Both the position numbers and the translations under genes were made by a program. A model generated the notes under the pieces. The model was not told the origin of the DNA. It searched no databases and was given only the letters and a program-made list of their open reading frames with translations. From Alloboseaceae bacterium BT-24-1 (GTDB lineage Bacteria > Pseudomonadota > Alphaproteobacteria > Rhizobiales > Beijerinckiaceae), in the NCBI GenBank assembly GCA_025846845.1, contig JAOYTL010000001.1, forward strand, positions 1 to 64,000: 64,000 bases of DNA. The letters are read 5' to 3'. Below, one piece after another: positions 1-10,483 of this stretch. Every line of letters begins with the position of its first letter. Position 1 is the first letter of the stretch.

Positions 1-113
1 TGATCACGCCAGGACTCCGCTCAAAACGGCCCTCAAGCGCCTGAAATCTCAGGCCAGAGACCCAAGACCACCGCTCCAGCGCCCCCTGTCCCCAAATCAA
101 GCCTTATCGCAAC

Positions 114-251
114 GGTCCCCTCGGGGGAGAAGGTCCCGGCAGGGGGATGAGGGCGGTTCGACCTGGTGAGATGGTTGCCGGCTCGCATTGCGTTTCCGGC
201 CCTCATCCGTCAGCGCTTCGCGCTGCCACCTTCTCCCCCGAGGGGAGAAGG
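114..251. repeat. Inverted pair of REP-like intergenic palindromes
   Basis: Two copies of a short element of the type that pairs a CCTCATCC end with a CCTTCTCCCC end face each other, one at about 114-153 and one at about 198-251. Their arms (CCCCTCGGGGGAGAAGG against CCTTCTCCCCCGAGGGG) are complementary, so transcripts could fold into a large hairpin. The same family recurs at 31268-31412. Such elements are common in Hyphomicrobiales intergenic DNA. No gene is seen in positions 1-335. Confidence 0.75.
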
Positions 252-335
252 AAAAGCAGCCCCTTCCGTTAGCCGGACAAATCCGCTCTGATCCCCCTCA
301 AGGCCGAGAACCCGGCCGGAGCGGAGGAGTGCGGC

Positions 336-1514
336 ATGAAGGCTTGGATCGCGGGAGTTGTCGGTGTCCTTGGCGTGATGGTGACGGGAATGGCGGACGC
401 GCAGGATCTGATCGTCGAGAAGAAGGTCTTCGAGCTGCCGAGCTACACCACGCAAAGCGGGCGCACGCTGAAGAACGTCAAGGTCGGCTGGGAGAGCTAT
501 GGCACCCTCAACGCCGACAAATCCAATGCGATCCTGATCTGCCATTTCTTCTCGGGCAATTCGCACGCCGCCGGCAAATACGCCGCTGCCGATGCCGCGC
601 CCGGCTATTGGGACGCGATCATCGGCCCGGGCAAGGCAATCGATACCAACAAGTATTTCGTCATCGCCTCCGACACGCTGGTCAATCTCAACACCGGCGA
701 CCCGAAGACCACGACCACCGGCCCGGCCTCGATCGACCCGGATACAGCCAAGCCCTACGCGCTCGATTTCCCGGTCGTGACCATCGGCGATTTCGTCAAT
801 GTCCAGAAAGCTTTGGTCGAGAGTCTTGGAATCAGGAAGCTCGTCATGGTCGCCGGCCCCTCGATGGGCGCGCTGCAGACCTATGAATGGGCGGCGAGCC
901 ATCCCGACATGGTCGGCAAGGCGATGGCGGTGATCGGCGCGGCCGAGGCCGATGCCCAGCTGATCGCCTGGCTCGACGTCTGGGCGGCCCCGATCCTGGT
1001 CGATCCGAACTGGAACAAGGGCGACTATTACGGCAAGACGCCGCCCAATGCCGGTCTCGCCAAGGCGCTGACCGTGGTGACGCTGCAGGCGAACCATGGC
1101 GACTGGACCAACGGCACCTTCGGCCGCCGCGCGGCCAAGGAAAGCGAGGACCCGGCCAAGGCGCTCGGCAACAAGTTCCAGGTCCAGAGCATTCTCGACA
1201 ATGCCGGTGAGGCCCGCGCCAAGGTCTCCGACGCCAACCATTTCCTCTATCTGGTCAAGGCGAACCAGCTCTACGCCGCCGGTGGCAAGTCGCTCGCCGA
1301 TGCGATGAGCCGGATCAAGGCGCCGCTCTTGATCGTCAATCAGCCCAAGGACCTGGTCTTCCCGGACGAGATGATCCAGCGCACCGTCGCCGAGGCGAAG
1401 AAGGCCGGCCGCGACGTCAGCCACGTCACCATCCAGGGCACGCGCGGCCATCTCGACGGGGTGATCTCGATGAAGCAGGCCGAAGGGGCGGTGAAGGCCT
1501 TCCTGGAGAAGTGA
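336..1514 (+). CDS. Secreted alpha/beta-hydrolase of the homoserine O-acetyltransferase (MetX) family
   Basis: The 392-residue protein has an N-terminal signal peptide (hydrophobic residues about 5-20, cleavage near ADAQ) and then a MetX-type alpha/beta-hydrolase domain. The nucleophile elbow GPSMGA puts the catalytic serine near residue 176. A late Asp (KDLVFPDE) and His (RGHLDG) complete a plausible triad. True MetX enzymes are cytoplasmic, so the signal peptide points to a periplasmic esterase or acyltransferase rather than methionine synthesis. The ATG is preceded by a GGAGGAG ribosome site. A GNAT gene follows 10 nt downstream. The substrate is not known. Confidence 0.8.
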   Translation: MKAWIAGVVGVLGVMVTGMADAQDLIVEKKVFELPSYTTQSGRTLKNVKVGWESYGTLNADKSNAILICHFFSGNSHAAGKYAAADAAPGYWDAIIGPGKAIDTNKYFVIASDTLVNLNTGDPKTTTTGPASIDPDTAKPYALDFPVVTIGDFVNVQKALVESLGIRKLVMVAGPSMGALQTYEWAASHPDMVGKAMAVIGAAEADAQLIAWLDVWAAPILVDPNWNKGDYYGKTPPNAGLAKALTVVTLQANHGDWTNGTFGRRAAKESEDPAKALGNKFQVQSILDNAGEARAKVSDANHFLYLVKANQLYAAGGKSLADAMSRIKAPLLIVNQPKDLVFPDEMIQRTVAEAKKAGRDVSHVTIQGTRGHLDGVISMKQAEGAVKAFLEK

Positions 1515-1524
1515 GGCGGATCGA

Positions 1525-1971
1525 TTGACTACGCCTGTCGTCACGCTGCGGGAGATCACGGCCGAGACCGTGCGCGCGATCTGCGAGCTCGAACCGCATG
1601 AGGCGCAAAGCGGCTTCGTCGCGCCGAATGCGGTCTCGATCGCGCAGGCCCATTTCAATCCGGCCGCCGTATTTCGGGCGATTTACGCCGATGAGGCGCC
1701 TGTCGGCTTTATCATGTGGCGGCCGGGGGACGACGGCGCGAGCTGCTTTCTCTGGCGCTTCATGATCGACGGGCGTCACCAGGGCAAAGGCTATGGGCGC
1801 GAAGCGATCGCGCTCTGGCTAAATGGCCTTCCGGCACTGGGCTACAGGCTCGCGCAGCTGAGCTATCTGCCCGGCGACGCCGGGCCGCACGGCTTCTATC
1901 TGGTGCAGGGATTCCGGGATACGGGTGAGCAGCGCGCCAATGGCGAAAGGCTGATGGAGCTGGTGCTGTAG
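1525..1971 (+). CDS. GNAT-family N-acetyltransferase (diamine/spermidine acetyltransferase-like)
   Basis: This 148-residue protein begins VTLREITAETVRAICELE, typical of BltD/spermidine-type GNAT proteins. It has the acetyl-CoA pyrophosphate loop near residues 82-88 (RHQGKGYGREA) and the C-terminal GFYLVQGFRDTGE segment. The start is TTG at 1525, since no better ATG lies upstream after the previous stop at 1514. The short gap suggests cotranscription with the secreted hydrolase. It probably acetylates a small amine, but the substrate is inference. Confidence 0.8.
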   Translation: MTTPVVTLREITAETVRAICELEPHEAQSGFVAPNAVSIAQAHFNPAAVFRAIYADEAPVGFIMWRPGDDGASCFLWRFMIDGRHQGKGYGREAIALWLNGLPALGYRLAQLSYLPGDAGPHGFYLVQGFRDTGEQRANGERLMELVL

Positions 1972-1985
1972 AAGGTTGATCGACG

Positions 1986-2948
1986 CTATCCGGCAAAGCG
2001 CTCGCGATAAGCCTGCGGACTCGCCCCGAGCCGGCGCAGGAAGGCGCGGCGCAGCGTCTCCTCCGAACCGAAGCCGCAGCGGCGGCCGGCCTGGGCGACG
2101 GAAAGGCCCTGTTCGAGCAGGCGGCGCGCGGTCTCGATCCGGATCTCCTCGACGGCGCGGGCGGGCGTGCGGCCGGTCGCCTGGCGGTAATGCCGGGCGA
2201 AGCTGCGCAGGCTCATATTGGCCGCTCCGGCCAGCCGCTCCAGCGAGAGATCGCCGCGCAGGTTCTCGACGATCCAGCCATGCAGCCGGTCGAAGCGCTC
2301 GTCCTTCTCCTGCAGCGTCAGGGCGGCGCTGAACTGGGCCTGGCCGCCGGGGCGCTTGAGGAAGACGACGAGCTGGCGGGCGATGGCGAGCGCCGGCTCG
2401 CGGCCAAGATCGGCTTCGACCAGCGCCAAAGCGAGATCGATTCCGGCGGTGACGCCGGCCGAGGTCCAGACATCGCCGTCGCGAATATAGATCGGATCGG
2501 GTTCGAGCCGCACGGTAGGGAACATCGCCGCGAATTCGGCGCAGCGGCCCCAATGGGTCACGGCGCGCCTGCCGTAGAGCAAGCCGGCGGCCGCGAGCAG
2601 GAAGGCGCCGCTGCAGACCGAGGCGACGCGCTCGGCAGCCTCCGCGCGCTGCCGGACCCACGCGACCAGCGCCGCATCGCGACAAGCGGCGTTGACGCCA
2701 TAGCCGCCGGCGACGACCAGCGTATGCAGCGGCGCGGTCGGTTCAGACAACAGCGCAGCGCCGAGTTCGAGCTTGGCGCTCGTGATCACGCGGCCTTCGG
2801 CCGCGACGACCGCGGTTTCATAGGGCAGGGGCCGGCCGGCGAGATGCGCGAGGTCGTTGGCGGTGGCGAAGACCTGCAAGGGCCCGGCGACGTCGAGCAA
2901 TTGCCCGCCGGGAAAGGTCAGGATCTCGATGCGGCGCTGGTTTGGCAT
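1986..2948 (-). CDS. GlxA-family transcriptional regulator (DJ-1/PfpI domain plus AraC helix-turn-helix)
   Basis: The 320-residue protein has an N-terminal DJ-1/PfpI-like amidotransferase fold (residues about 5-185, with SVCSGAFLLAAAGLL at the nucleophile elbow). A C-terminal AraC-type DNA-binding domain follows (about 215-315, with MSLRSFARHYRQATGRTPA and GFGSEETLRRAF). It is divergent from the PfpI-family gene starting at 3023, with a 74-nt shared promoter region, so control of that neighbour is likely by context. Family members respond to small nitrogenous metabolites, but the ligand here is unknown. Confidence 0.88.
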   Translation of the reverse strand: MPNQRRIEILTFPGGQLLDVAGPLQVFATANDLAHLAGRPLPYETAVVAAEGRVITSAKLELGAALLSEPTAPLHTLVVAGGYGVNAACRDAALVAWVRQRAEAAERVASVCSGAFLLAAAGLLYGRRAVTHWGRCAEFAAMFPTVRLEPDPIYIRDGDVWTSAGVTAGIDLALALVEADLGREPALAIARQLVVFLKRPGGQAQFSAALTLQEKDERFDRLHGWIVENLRGDLSLERLAGAANMSLRSFARHYRQATGRTPARAVEEIRIETARRLLEQGLSVAQAGRRCGFGSEETLRRAFLRRLGASPQAYRERFAG

Positions 2949-3022
2949 GAAGCGAGGGTTGCTTGGCAGTTCGGCCAGAGCTTTGCGCGCTAGGCTACTC
3001 CCGTCAATCAGGAGATCGTCCC

Positions 3023-3688
3023 ATGCCCCTCAGCTTCGGCATCCTCGTCTTCCCGCAGGTCCAGCAACTCGATCTGACCGGTCCCTATGAGGTCTTCGCT
3101 TCGGCCCGGGATGCGCAGGTGCATCTCATCTGGAAGGATACGGCGCCGCTCAAGGCCGCGACCGGACTTGTGCTGACGCCGACCACGACCTTCGCCGAGT
3201 GCCCGCCGTTGGACGTGCTCTGCGTGCCGGGTGGCAGCGGGGTCAACGCGTTGCTGCAGGACGAGGTCGTTCTGGCGTTCCTGCGCGAGCGGGCAGGGCA
3301 GGTGCGCTATCTGACCTCGGTCTGCACGGGATCGCTGGTGCTCGGCATGGCCGGGTTGCTGAAGGGCAAGCGCGCGACCAGCCATTGGAACGCGCATGAC
3401 CTGCTGGCGCGCTTCGGTGCCATTCCCACGGAGGGGCGCGTGGTGCGCGACGGCAACCTGATCACAGCCGGTGGCGTCACATCCGGCATCGATTTCGGGC
3501 TGACGGTGATCGCCGAATTGCTCGGCGAGGAGGAAGCGCAGACGATCCAGCTCTCGCTCGAATATGCGCCGGAGCCGCCGTTCCGAGCCGGGACACCGCA
3601 GGAGGCGCCGGAACCAATCCTGGCTGCGGCAAGGCAGCGCCTTGCCGGCTCGCGCGCGGCGCGCGAAAAGCTGCTGGCGGCGCTCTAG
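3023..3688 (+). CDS. DJ-1/PfpI family protein, isonitrile hydratase-like
   Basis: The 221-residue single-domain DJ-1/PfpI protein carries the nucleophile elbow SVCTGSLVLGMAGLLKGKRA and the following TSHW typical of isonitrile hydratase (InhA-like) proteins. The ATG at 3023 has an AGGAG site 7-8 nt upstream. An in-frame extension upstream to 2963 would run into the divergent promoter. The neighbouring GlxA regulator shares the same fold, a common regulator-enzyme pairing. Actual isonitrile hydration is inferred from family resemblance only. Confidence 0.82.
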   Translation: MPLSFGILVFPQVQQLDLTGPYEVFASARDAQVHLIWKDTAPLKAATGLVLTPTTTFAECPPLDVLCVPGGSGVNALLQDEVVLAFLRERAGQVRYLTSVCTGSLVLGMAGLLKGKRATSHWNAHDLLARFGAIPTEGRVVRDGNLITAGGVTSGIDFGLTVIAELLGEEEAQTIQLSLEYAPEPPFRAGTPQEAPEPILAAARQRLAGSRAAREKLLAAL

Positions 3689-3710
3689 CCGCAGTTGAAG
3701 CGGAGCGAGC

Positions 3711-4058
3711 ATGGCCGAGGACCGCAGCATCCTTCTGTTCTCCTACGGCACGCTGCGGCAGGAGAATGTCCAGCTGTCCTCGTTCGGTCGGCTGCTCGAC
3801 GGCCATGACGACGCCATGCCGGGTTTTTCCCAGACCATGCTGGAGATCACCGACCCGGAGGTGATCCGCACCAGCGGCAAGCGTTTCCATCCGGTGGTGG
3901 CGCCGAGCGACGATCCGGCCGACAGCGTGACCGGCAAGGTCTTCAGCATCACCGCCGAGGAACTCGCGGCCGCCGACCGCTACGAGGTTGCCGACTACAA
4001 GCGCATCAGCGTCCTTCTGGCCTCCGGCAAGGAGGCCTGGGTCTACGTCAAGGCGTAA
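3711..4058 (+). CDS. Gamma-glutamylcyclotransferase (AIG2-like) family protein
   Basis: This 115-residue protein has the family signature FSYGTLRQ at residues 9-16 and a candidate catalytic acid in ADRYEVADYKR. Length and motifs match small bacterial GGCT/AIG2-like proteins, which release 5-oxoproline from gamma-glutamyl amines or similar amides. It follows the PfpI gene by 22 nt on the same strand and may share its transcript. Substrate specificity cannot be read from the sequence. Confidence 0.83.
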   Translation: MAEDRSILLFSYGTLRQENVQLSSFGRLLDGHDDAMPGFSQTMLEITDPEVIRTSGKRFHPVVAPSDDPADSVTGKVFSITAEELAAADRYEVADYKRISVLLASGKEAWVYVKA

Positions 4059-4130
4059 GCCCGCTGCGGCGGTTCGGCTGATGGACAGCTTCCGGGGCCT
4101 TCGCTATCGACGGTGCAGGAGAGCCCGTCC

Positions 4131-4520
4131 TTGAGCGCAGCCAAGTCCTTCAGAGCAAGATCCTGGGTCGCGATCGTCGCGGCCTATGTGCTCGTGCTGC
4201 AGGGGCTGTTTGGCGCGGTCGTGTCGGGGCAGAGCCTCGCACCGGCGCTGCTCGACCGCGCCGCGCATCTGACGCTCTGCGCGCCGGGGTCCGAGAGCGT
4301 TCCGCTCCCCGGCCAGGAGCCCACGCCGCATCTGCCGGCCTGCTGCCTGCTCGGCTGCGCCTGGATCGGCGCCGCCTATGCGCCGCCGGCCCGCGCCGCG
4401 GTTGTCGAAGCGGTCGTGCCTCGCGCCACGCTTGTCTGGTTCGACGATCTGGCCGGACGACCGCTGCCGTGGCAGGAGCGGCTTGCCGCTCGCCCCAGGG
4501 GACCTCCTCTCCAGACCTGA
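4131..4520 (+). CDS. Small membrane/periplasmic protein, DUF2946-like
   Basis: The predicted protein of 129 residues starts with a basic stretch and one hydrophobic segment (about residues 11-30). Downstream are Cys-rich patches (LTLCAP, then PACCLLGCAW) of the kind seen in DUF2946-like proteins. The TTG at 4131 is preferred because an AGGAG lies 8 nt upstream; a GTG at 4113 would place that site inside the gene. It precedes a PepSY transmembrane gene, suggesting a role in metal or haem handling at the envelope. That role is inference. Confidence 0.55.
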   Translation: MSAAKSFRARSWVAIVAAYVLVLQGLFGAVVSGQSLAPALLDRAAHLTLCAPGSESVPLPGQEPTPHLPACCLLGCAWIGAAYAPPARAAVVEAVVPRATLVWFDDLAGRPLPWQERLAARPRGPPLQT

Positions 4521-4622
4521 TGCCGCGGCGGCCTTCGGCCGCTTTCCGTTGCAATGACCGAATGTCCGGCCAGACCAGTGCGTCGGCGGCATCTCGGCAG
4601 GTCCATTTCGGGAAATCCAGTC

Positions 4623-6008
4623 ATGACCGCTCACGCGGATGTCCGCACGCGCGCCGATGCCGGCAGCGCCTTCGCATTATCGTCCGAATTCAAGGCCTTC
4701 ATCGGAAGGCTGCATTTCTATGCCGGGCTGTTCGTCGGCCCGTTCATCCTGGTCGCAGCGCTGACCGGCACGCTCTATGTGCTGACGCCGCAGATCGAGA
4801 GCCTGCTCTATCGCGAGCAGCTGACCGCGACGACGGCGGGCGAGCCCGCTTCGCTCGCCGCGCAGACCGAGGCCGCACGCAAGCATATCGGCGAAGGGCC
4901 GCGCTTCTTCGCCATCCGCCCCGCGCGGAAAGCTGGCGAGACCACGCGCGTGATGTTCGCCCAACCCGGTCTCGGCGATTCCGAGAGCCGGGCGATCTTC
5001 ATCGATCCGGTCTCGCTGGCGGTGAAGGGCGATCTCATCGTCTACGGCACCAGCGGCATCCTGCCATTCCGGACGCAGCTCGATTATCTCCATCGCAACC
5101 TGCTGCTCGGCGAGTTCGGGCGGAATTACAGCGAGCTGGCGGCGTCCTGGCTCTGGGCGGTGGTGCTCGGTGGCGTCGCGATGTGGTTCTGGCGACGCCA
5201 TCCGAAGGCTGCCGAACGGGCGCGAGCCAATCCAGCGCTGCGCGACCGGCGCTGGCACGGCTTGATCGGGCTGACGCTTTCGCTCGGCCTGGTCTTCCTC
5301 TCGATCACCGGGCTAACCTGGTCGAAATATGCAGGCGATCGGATCGACGCGCTGCGGGCGAGCCTTGGTTGGGTCACGCCCTCGGTCTCGCTCAAGCTCG
5401 GCGCGGCGCCTGCTCCCGACGCGCATGCCCATCATGGCGATCACGGTCCGGCCGTAGGTACGGCCGCCCCCGGCAGCGTCGGTCAGCTCGATGCTGCGCT
5501 CGCCGCGGCGAAGGCGGCGGGCATCGATTCCCCGCATGTCGAGATGCGGCCGCCGCGCGGCGAGGGCCAGGCCTGGCTCGTCCGGGAGTACGACCGGAGC
5601 TGGCCGACGCAGGTCGATACGGTCGCGCTCGACCCGCGCGATCTCTCGGTCGTCAGCCGTGCCGATTTCGAGACCTTCCCGCTGATTGCCAAGCTGATCC
5701 GCTGGGGCATCGACGCCCATATGGGCATCCTGTTCGGCTGGCCGAACCAATTGCTGATGGCGGGGCTCGGCCTCGCGCTGATCGTGACGACCCTGCTCGG
5801 CTACCGGATCTGGTGGCGGCAGCGACCGGCGCCGGGCTCGGCGCCGCGCACATTGGTGCAGGCCTGGCTGCGGCTCGGCTGGACGGGCAGGGCGATGGCG
5901 GTTCTCGTTGCCGCGGGATTGGGCTGGGCGCTGCCGCTGGTCGGTGTCAGTCTCGCCCTGTTCGTGCTGATCGACATCGCCCGCTGGCAGCTCGCGAGAG
6001 CGTCTTGA
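4623..6008 (+). CDS. PepSY-associated transmembrane protein (iron-regulated PiuB-like)
   Basis: This 461-residue integral membrane protein has an N-terminal helix beginning RLHFYAGLFVGPFILVAA, a periplasmic PepSY-type segment, central helices (LWAVVLGGVAMWFWR, then a second near LGLVFLSITGLTWSKYAG) and C-terminal helices. This order matches PepSY_TM proteins, often linked to siderophore or metal uptake and possible ferric-chelate reduction. A His-rich loop (HAHHGDHG) lies after the central helices. The ATG at 4623 fits the conserved start; an earlier in-frame ATG at 4554 would add 23 non-conserved residues. Confidence 0.82.
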   Translation: MTAHADVRTRADAGSAFALSSEFKAFIGRLHFYAGLFVGPFILVAALTGTLYVLTPQIESLLYREQLTATTAGEPASLAAQTEAARKHIGEGPRFFAIRPARKAGETTRVMFAQPGLGDSESRAIFIDPVSLAVKGDLIVYGTSGILPFRTQLDYLHRNLLLGEFGRNYSELAASWLWAVVLGGVAMWFWRRHPKAAERARANPALRDRRWHGLIGLTLSLGLVFLSITGLTWSKYAGDRIDALRASLGWVTPSVSLKLGAAPAPDAHAHHGDHGPAVGTAAPGSVGQLDAALAAAKAAGIDSPHVEMRPPRGEGQAWLVREYDRSWPTQVDTVALDPRDLSVVSRADFETFPLIAKLIRWGIDAHMGILFGWPNQLLMAGLGLALIVTTLLGYRIWWRQRPAPGSAPRTLVQAWLRLGWTGRAMAVLVAAGLGWALPLVGVSLALFVLIDIARWQLARAS

Positions 6009-6031
6009 GCTAGTGCTCGATCCGGGGCGGC

Positions 6032-6664
6032 TCAGCCGCTCCGGATCACGGCGCGCACGCCGTCGATGACGAACTGCACCGCCAGCGCGGCGAGGATGAC
6101 GCCGAGCAGGCGGGTCAGGACGACATTGCCGGTGACGCCGAGCAGGCGCGCGATCGGCACCGCCAGGAAGAAGACGGCGAGGCAGGACAGGATCACGAGG
6201 CCGCAGATCGCGGCGAGCGAGGACAGCATGGCGATGTCGCCATTGGCACGGCCGGCGAGCAGCATCATCGCGGTCAGCGCGCCCGGACCCGCCATCAGCG
6301 GGATCGCCAGCGGGAAGGCGGCGACGTTGCGGATATGGTCCTGGGTGATCGCCGTGTCGGCCGTCTGCTGCTTGCGCTCGTTGCGGCGCTCGAACACCAT
6401 TTCGAACGAGATCCAGAACAGCAGCAGGCCGCCGGCGATGCGGAAGGCCGGCAGCGAGACCCCGAGCGCCTTCAGGACGATATCGCCGGCAAGGCCGAAG
6501 AAGGCCATGATGCAGAAGGCGATGATGCAGGCGCGCACCGCGACCTGCCGCCGCTCGCTCTCCGACATGCCGCGCGTCAGCGACAGGAAGATGGGCGCCA
6601 GTCCGGGCGGGTCGAGCGTCACCAGCAACGTGACCAGGGCGGAGGAGAGATATTCGGCGAACAT
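6032..6664 (-). CDS. MarC/NAAT-family inner-membrane protein
   Basis: The 210-residue hydrophobic protein has about six membrane helices and MarC-family landmarks: LVTLDPPGLAPIFLSLT near the start, GGLLLFWISFEMVF in the middle and AFPLAIPLMAGPGALTAMML. MarC proteins were once linked to multiple antibiotic resistance, but that role is disputed and transport function is unproven. It is convergent with the PepSY gene and divergent from gyrA across 266 nt, which should hold both promoters. Confidence 0.9.
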   Translation of the reverse strand: MFAEYLSSALVTLLVTLDPPGLAPIFLSLTRGMSESERRQVAVRACIIAFCIMAFFGLAGDIVLKALGVSLPAFRIAGGLLLFWISFEMVFERRNERKQQTADTAITQDHIRNVAAFPLAIPLMAGPGALTAMMLLAGRANGDIAMLSSLAAICGLVILSCLAVFFLAVPIARLLGVTGNVVLTRLLGVILAALAVQFVIDGVRAVIRSG

Positions 6665-6930
6665 GTCTCTTCCTCGGCCTGTTCTAGATCGCGCTGCAAG
6701 GCCCTGATTCAGCGTCGTGCGGCCAATCTAGGCACGGCCGGCCGCCCCCGTCACGTGCGAAACATGGCGAGATTGCGGAAGGCACGCGAAAGCGAATCAA
6801 AAATCGCCCGCAACCTGCTGCGATCAAACGGTTTTATTTTCTCTGAATAGAGTCGCGTTTTGCTGGCTTCGTGCGCCGGAATCGGCTAGCCAGAACGTTG
6901 AAAAACCAGCGGTAAACGGGACTTTTTCCC

Positions 6931-9729
<2,799 letters not shown>

Positions 9730-9740
9730 CGCTTTTCGAC

Positions 9741-9769
9741 AAGGGGCGGGCCGATTGGTCCGCCCTTTT
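9741..9769 (+). terminator. Intrinsic terminator of gyrA
   Basis: A GGGCGG arm and its CCGCCC complement flank a short loop, followed by TTTTC, 12 nt after the gyrA stop codon. This is the classic stem plus T-run arrangement. Confidence 0.8.
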
Positions 9770-9799
9770 CCGTTCGCGGCTCAACCGCTCGGGTGAAGC

Positions 9800-10417
9800 A
9801 TGGGTCTTTTGCCGAGCAGGGGAGAGTGGCGTCGAGGCGATGGCTTCACCGCATCCTATTTGATCTGGTTTCTCGCGTTGCTTCTGCTGTCTGCATCGCT
9901 CGAAGAGCTTGACGCAGCAGGCCAATCGTCTCCTTTTTTGCTCGCCCCACTGCTGCTCGCGACAACCCTCTTTCTGCTCCTCGCGTTGAGGCGAGACATT
10001 GCCTTACGAAGGTGGAGGCGGCTGGTGTCCTGGACTGCGGGTCTCGTTGTCGCCATTGGCGCGGTCTTTGCGCTCGCTGGGTTTGGCCTCGACCCGACAT
10101 GGGCGCGTCTCGCTCTCACGCGCGGGCAATACGAGCAGGATGTCGCGAACTTGCCGCGCACGGACGGCGCGCCCCGGTTCAAGACTTTCGAATGGGGCGA
10201 TACTGGCTTTGCCATCACCGCCAGTGTTTCCCGTACGCTGATCTACGACGAAAGCGGCGAGGTCGGTCTTGGATCCGAACAGAGATCACTTGCTTGGCGG
10301 GAACGCCTGGGTGCGTCCGACGAGGGCAGAAGAGTGCTGCGTCAGGAGGCAGGCGGGCATGCCATCGTCAAACGCATCAGCGGCCATTTCTACCTGCTGA
10401 CCGAGAGTTATCCGTAG
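9800..10417 (+). CDS. Hypothetical membrane protein with soluble C-terminal domain
   Basis: The 205-residue protein has three likely membrane helices in its first half (about residues 18-35, 44-63 and 78-97), then a soluble domain of roughly 100 residues (TFEWGDTGFAITASVSRTLIYDESGEV). That domain resembles the small exported-domain tails of hypothetical proteins in related species. No catalytic motif is seen. It stands alone between the gyrA terminator and the convergent AsmA gene. Function unknown. Confidence 0.7.
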   Translation: MGLLPSRGEWRRGDGFTASYLIWFLALLLLSASLEELDAAGQSSPFLLAPLLLATTLFLLLALRRDIALRRWRRLVSWTAGLVVAIGAVFALAGFGLDPTWARLALTRGQYEQDVANLPRTDGAPRFKTFEWGDTGFAITASVSRTLIYDESGEVGLGSEQRSLAWRERLGASDEGRRVLRQEAGGHAIVKRISGHFYLLTESYP

Positions 10418-10483
10418 CTGAGCTTGCTGCGTTTTCGTGGAAACCCGAGTCGCCGGGTTGAGCCCAAGCGCCGAGCCGGCCCC

